Shown here: positions 59,524-64,000 of the stretch, piece after piece
Position numbering within the stretch: the stretch's first letter is position 1
Layout: the number at the start of each line of letters is the position of its first letter
Source of the DNA: Ascochyta rabiei
Taxonomy: Eukaryota > Ascomycota > Dothideomycetes > Pleosporales > Didymellaceae
Assembly (NCBI RefSeq): GCF_004011695.2
Contig: NC_082406.1
Span: 2,542,001 to 2,606,000, forward strand
Reading direction: 5' to 3'
Length of the DNA: 64,000 nucleotides
Notes under the pieces: model-generated
Database searches by the model: none
Seen by the model: only the letters and a program-made list of their open reading frames with translations
Told to the model about the DNA's origin: nothing
Program-made: the position numbers and the translations under genes

Positions 59524-60908
59524 CTACGCAGCAGCGGAAATGGCACTTGGACCTCCTGAGCTCCTCGGCGGTGCCTGTTCCGTCTTGACAGTTGCAGTCA
59601 AAAGCCCCTTCTCTGTCCACAAGTCGACAAGCGGTTGCATGGGCTCAATCTCCTTGTCACCAATGAGTCCGAATAGACGGCCGACGTTGATGAAGTGGAT
59701 GAAACATGTGTTGAGCTCCTTGTACGCGCTCACATTCCAGAACGGCTCTAGCCAGTGTCCGTGGTAGATGTGTGCGTAGCACCGCATCATCTGGCGGTAG
59801 ATGCTCTTGATGTCCGACTCAAAGTTTTCGGGGAAGCCGGAGGATTTGCCCAGCCATTCGCGACCGGCGAGCTGAGAAAGAGGTGCGTTGAGAGAGGATG
59901 GGGGGAGGGCTTGAGGTGTTGAGTTTCCCGGGGTAGCGGAGCCGGAGGCGTAGGTTGGGGCGGTGATTGTCGAGGTGTCTGTAGGGAAGATGCTCGAGTC
60001 GTTGATTTTGCCGACAATCCATTTTTGGACAAGGTTGATGTATTGTATGGCAGGAATCTTGATAGGCTTCTTGTTGTTGTCTAGCCAGGTATAGGTGTGT
60101 CTGTTGATGTTAGGTGTGCATGAGTGGCCGTTATATATGAGGACCTACCCGCTGGCTGACATGGTTGGGCAGACATCTGGATTGCAGATAGGCTTGCCTG
60201 TTCGGTCGTCGATGACTTTGATGACTTCAATCATCTGTTCGAGCAGTCGATATTGTTCGACGACTGGTCACATGGTCAGCTCAGCTCCGACTCGATTTAA
60301 GAACATCGGCTTGTATATTGAGCAAGACCTACCTTGATGTGCGAGCCATTCACCTTCTTCAACAAGCTTGGGCTTAGCAGCCAAGGTCATAAAGTTACCC
60401 TTGACAATCAGGTTGGAGTACTCTTCCCGGAAGAAGAAAGGCGGTCTGCGATTGCCAGACTGGGCGGGACTTTCCGCTCCGGCATCAAATGACATGGAAG
60501 CCGACATTGCTGGAGAGTTAGGCATAGGAGGTTGAGGAGCCTGCTGCGATGTAGGTAATTGCGAGTACTGGCCAGTCGGCGGAGGTGTGCCACTTTTGCC
60601 CGGTTGTTGCTGTTGTTGCTGCTGTTGCTGCTGGTTGCCCTTATTGGATCGGCCAGCTAGCCCTTGGCGTCTGTGGTGTACGTTAGAACAGGGAACCAGA
60701 CAATTCCGAGACCGGACTTATTTTGTGTGGAAGATGAAAAGAAGGGCAAGAGGAATGACATGCGAGAGAGACGGTGAGTGTGAAACTTGAGTATCGAGGT
60801 GCCTGTATCAGATACGCATACGAGCCCCAGATATTGGGGGGGAAGCCAGGAGCATTTGGGGAAGGGAGCCGCGCCAAGCACTTACACGCTGGAGAAGAAC
60901 GACGCCAT
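59524..60908 (-). CDS. MOB2: Mob1/phocein family kinase activator, Mob2 type
   Basis: Co-activator of NDR/LATS kinases (Cot1/Cbk1/Orb6) governing polarised growth and cell separation. Four exons on the minus strand are 60886-60908, 60333-60670, 60149-60263 and 59524-60100, giving 350 residues. After a short MASFFSSV exon comes a poly-Gln stretch and Pro/Ser-rich disordered N-terminus, then the Mob core: EEYSNLIVKGNFMTLAAKPK, EEGEWLAHQVVEQYRLLEQM, zinc ligands in CNPDVCPTMSASG and RCYAHIYHGHW, and HTYTWLDNNKKPIKIPA. An insert of about 45 Ser/Thr/Pro-rich residues (about residues 210-255) interrupts the core. The pattern is that of filamentous-fungal Mob2 rather than Mob1. It starts 389 bp from divergent LEO1. 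Confidence 0.92.
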
Positions 60909-61297
60909 GTTCGGCTGTGGAGGAGTAGGCCGTCACTTTGAGGACGTGCTGGACTGTGATTAGCTGGCTGACAGGCGGAAAAGTGCGTTATGCAGAGGAT
61001 CGAGGGGCGTTGGTGTTGGTGATACACGTATCGATGTCTCGAGCGGCCAGCTTTTTGGGCCAAAACGCATCGAGAAGGGGCCGACACGCTATCTCGTATT
61101 GGGCAAGCGCGACTCTCATTGTCGCCCGGAGCTTTGAACTTTGTCCACCTTGAGCCGTCAGTTCACCGACGCGTATCGCGACCCTTGACCTTGTTCGCAT
61201 TTTGCTCGTTGCTTCTCCCAGATCGCAAAGCCAATCCCACCCGGTGTCCCCTCTTACACCACGAATTGCGCGACGAAGCGCTCTATTCACCACAGCC
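60909..61297. promoter_or_regulatory. Divergent promoter region MOB2 / LEO1
   Basis: 389 bp between divergent starts; no specific element identified. Confidence 0.4.
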
Positions 61298-62729
61298 ATG
61301 TCCGATGCGGGTAGCGATGCTGCGAAGGGCCTCTCAGATGACGAAGTTGGTGGACCAGTCGCGCCAGCAGAGAGCGAAAACGGAGGAACACCACGTGATA
61401 CGGTAGAAGAGAATGGGCTGGACGACGACGATGATGATCTGTTCGGTGATGGCGGTGATGCAGATGAAGAGCCAGCAGTGTAGGTCGCAACCAACGTTGA
61501 AGAAGGCCTAGGATTGACAAAGTCACAGCGAACAACGCCAACTCGACGATGAAGAGCTTGATTCGGGTGACGACGAGGGCCGCGCAGACCGGGCGCCACA
61601 AGCTGCCGAGTATGAGCAAGAGCAGCAGACGCTGTCTTTCATGGAGACAGATCTTGCGCGACACGCCGTACCAGAGCCTAGCGATGGCGAGCTTTACCTA
61701 CTGAAGGTGCCGCGCTTCCTGGCGTTCGAGCCGACTGCTTTCAACCACAAAACTTTCCAGCCACCGACGACAGATCACCACTCCAAGTTTGCTGCATCCG
61801 AGCACTTTTCCGCCTACGATACCGCCATGTCCACAATTCGATGGCGACGATCGCCCTCCAACCACGCCGAGCTACAGTCGAATGCACGCGTCCTGCGCTG
61901 GTCTGACGGCTCGCTGACTCTGCAGCTTGCCAGCGACCCTACCACACAGTTTGACATTGACGCGAACGCACTGGCTCCCCCGCAGGTCAATCCCAAAATT
62001 CCCACACCAACTTCGACGAAGCGGAGCGCAAAGGGCGACAAGGAGAGCTACACATACCTTGTTGCGCCGTATGAGGAGGCCCAGATCATGCGCGTGACTA
62101 ACAAGTTCACGACTGCGCTGAGTGTTGTCCCTGCAACGAACTTGAAAGATGCTGCGCTCGAGAAGTTGCAGAACGACTTGGCAGCTGCAGCAACCCGTGG
62201 CCGAGATGAAGCTGACCAAGCCATCTCTTTCGTCAACGTCGATGAAGATCCCGATCTTATTAGGCAACGAGAAGAGGCGACTTTTAAGGAGAGGCAGCGA
62301 CAAGCTAGAGCGAGGGAGAAGCACGCCGAGCGCCAGGCCGAGCGCGCGAACCGTGGTGCTGGGGGACGCACTGGAGGGCGCACAGCAGGTCTCAGCATTG
62401 GCGATCTCGAAGATGACGACGGCGCACCACGAACGAAGAAGCCGCGCGCAAAGACTGGTCTACGACGAGACTGGAGCGACGACGAAGACTACGGCCGAGG
62501 TGCTGGCAGAAACCGCGAGGACGATTACGACGAGGAGGACGATTTCATCGCCGCCAGTGACGAGGAGCCAGAAATCGTCGAAGACGACGACGACCCAGAT
62601 GAAGGCATCATGGCGAGTCCAAAGCGGAAGAGCGGCGGCAACGACGACGACGATGATGACGACGAGGTGGTCCCCAGCAATCGGACAAAACGGAGACGAG
62701 TCGTGGATGACGACGAAGACGATGAGTAA
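61298..62729 (+). CDS. LEO1: PAF1 complex subunit LEO1
   Basis: Subunit of the RNA polymerase II-associated Paf1 elongation complex, required for histone H2B ubiquitination and heterochromatin boundaries. Exons 61298-61479 and 61529-62729 with a 49-nt intron give 460 residues. The splice removes an in-frame TAG and joins PAV to EQRQLDDEELDSGDDEGR. The Leo1 core follows: LPYLLKV-like ELYLLKVPRFLAFEPTAF, TIRWRRSPSNHAELQSNARV, LRWSDGSLTLQLA and FSHMRVT-like AQIMRVTNKF. Both ends are very acidic (DDDDDDLFGDGG near the N-terminus and many Asp/Glu near the C-terminus), as in orthologues. Glycine-rich GGRTGGRT lies before the C-terminal tail. Confidence 0.94.
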
Positions 62730-62983
62730 TTCCAGACTACCAGGGGAATCTGACAGCCACCATCGAATCTAAAACGTACCATCTGCATTATCTTTGAATA
62801 TCAGCATAGCCTGGCGTTTTTGCCTTTGGGGGCTCTTGCTCTCTCGACTGAGCTAGTAAGCAGCGAGCAGCAATCCTTTTTTTCTTTCTTTCCTCATTCT
62901 TTTTTTTTATTTTCATCTGCACAGCCAATGCCCCGTTTGTGAGCATCACTGAATCCGCAACGACCACAAGAGTTGCCGTGTCC

Positions 62984-63026
<43 letters not shown>

Positions 63027-63584
63027 AAAAAAGAAACACCCTTTTACGCTGCACAACGAGATCCTCGATACCATCCGTCGTTCAGCTCCTGTTCTTCTAA
63101 CACACTGCGGAGCAAACAAGTCGCCCTTTTTCTGAACAACCGTCTTGGTGCATGGATACTACTACTACTGCGAAACAGCCTTTCACGCCTGCCCGCTGGC
63201 TTTCCTGTTCTATTGCTTTCGGGGTTTCTGAGCTGCCTTTCCTGAGGGTGGAGGTCGAGAGAGTTTTGGACCGCGAGGGCGATCGTGTACGGCTGGCTGT
63301 GTGCTGCTCAGGAAGCATGTTGATGCGGGTTCGATCAGAGGAAGAGGGGCAGACGTAGCGGTAGAGGTAGAATGAATGGGATGGTTCAAAGGCAAAAGGT
63401 ACATGTGGCATTCAATCCGTGGATCTAGATCTATAGAAACAAACCCCTCTCAAGCGGAGCTGGTGGAGAGGGGCTTGCGCCTTTGCAAACTCCAGTCTTG
63501 GTTCGTTACTCCCAACTTCACCTAACTTCTAATAACCTCCTCATGCGTGAAACACCTTACACGACAACCCTTACACGACAACCC
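62730..63584. other. Convergent intergenic with a long T run
   Basis: 855 bp between convergent stop codons of LEO1 and the thioesterase. Carries a 34-base T run (62987-63020) and a triple ACACGACAACCCTT-type repeat at about 63556-63597. No gene. Confidence 0.5.
62987..63020. repeat. T34 homopolymer
   Basis: Uninterrupted run of 34 T preceded by five C. Length is likely unstable or poorly determined. Confidence 0.9.
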
Positions 63585-64000
63585 TTACACGACAACCCTC
63601 CGCATCTGCGCCGCCTGCCGGGGCTCAATGAACAGCGCCTCGGCCTCGGTCAGCACAACGGGCTTATCGTCCTCGCTCTTGGGCAACGTCTCCAGCCGGC
63701 CCTTGACCCAGGCCTTGCGGCCCTCGACCTTTGTCGTCTCAGCGACCAGGACGACAATCTGGTTCGCCATGCACGGCGCCTTGTACGAGATGTTCAGACT
63801 GGCCGTGACGCCGACTTTGTTGGGCAGGGCGGGGAAGCAGCAGCGCGCGAGGCCCTCGTCGAGCAGCGTGCCTAGCAGCCCGCCGTGCACGATGCCTGGG
63901 TGCCCGCACAGCGCGGATCCGAGGTATTGGATCGAGACGAATTTGCTGCCGTCGGCGGTGCTGAACTGCAGCGGCGGCACTGCGATCTTGTCCGGGCCGA
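63585..64000 (-). CDS. Hotdog-fold thioesterase, 5' part outside the window
   Basis: Minus-strand frame open from the right edge to the stop at 63585, about 138 residues visible. No ATG starts it inside the window, so the N-terminus lies beyond 64000. The hotdog core is clear: LGSALCGHPGIVHGGLLGTL with the HGG helix start, LDEGLARCCFPALPNKVGVT, LNISYKAPCMANQIVVLVAE and VEGRKAWVKGRLETL. This is the 4HBT/PaaI-like acyl-CoA thioesterase group; HPGIVHGG and DEGLAR resemble the conserved fungal UPF0644-like set. Substrate and compartment are unknown. A targeting peptide, if any, would be off-window. Confidence 0.88.
   Translation of the reverse strand, partial: GPDKIAVPPLQFSTADGSKFVSIQYLGSALCGHPGIVHGGLLGTLLDEGLARCCFPALPNKVGVTASLNISYKAPCMANQIVVLVAETTKVEGRKAWVKGRLETLPKSEDDKPVVLTEAEALFIEPRQAAQMRRVVV

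Overview
The window is nuclear DNA from a filamentous ascomycete (Pezizomycotina). Codon use, compact intergenic spaces and many 50-70 nt introns with GT..AG ends and CTAAC-like branch points support this. Lineage-restricted families (a Far/CTF1 Zn2Cys6 regulator, a HET-domain gene, Mob2, Iml2, filamentous-fungal PPR protein) fit as well. A dothideomycete is my best guess, but that placement is inference. Almost every gene is a single-copy eukaryotic housekeeping gene. There is no prokaryotic operon, CRISPR array or secondary-metabolite cluster.

Layout. 1-5.4 kb: the 3' part of a PPR protein, then 3.8 kb holding an intron-containing tRNA-Leu(AAG) and two possible eroded reading frames. 5.4-17.4 kb: phosphoglycerate kinase, SEM1/DSS1, IML2, an unknown protein, an MFS sugar transporter, TMA7, an amidohydrolase-like protein lacking expected catalytic residues, and a small unknown protein. 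18.8-26.2 kb: a dense block of DBR1 (lariat debranching), an Rpr2/Snm1-type RNase P/MRP subunit, ZPR1, a PPIL3-type cyclophilin and an arrestin-fold-like protein. The divergent promoter of the last two contains a higher-order minisatellite. 26.2-30 kb: diverged tandem repeats and a broken HET-domain gene. 30.1-38 kb: ethanolamine/choline kinase, an AMT/MEP ammonium transporter and TFIIH subunit TFB4. 38.5-46.5 kb: a Baeyer-Villiger-type flavin monooxygenase, two minisatellites, an Mpv17/PMP22 membrane protein, a degenerate AT-richer repeat stretch and the Far/CTF1-type regulator. 46.5-51 kb: sparse, with two unknown ORFs. 51-64 kb: a MAPEG protein, a U1-type zinc-finger splicing factor, HIR1, ARF1, MOB2, LEO1 and a hotdog thioesterase cut by the right edge.

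Functional themes. Genes for RNA synthesis and processing are frequent (DBR1, SNM1-like, WBP4-like, TFB4, LEO1, HIR1, PPIL3), but they sit among metabolic and signalling genes and I see no cluster logic beyond shared divergent promoters. The most unusual items are the multiply disrupted HET gene, the catalytic-residue-poor amidohydrolase, two striking minisatellites, and diverged repeats whose differences are mostly C/T and G/A transitions, as expected from repeat-induced point mutation. I found no convincing undescribed biological system. Exon boundaries were placed by hand from splice signals and frame continuity; each spliced CDS sums to a whole number of codons.
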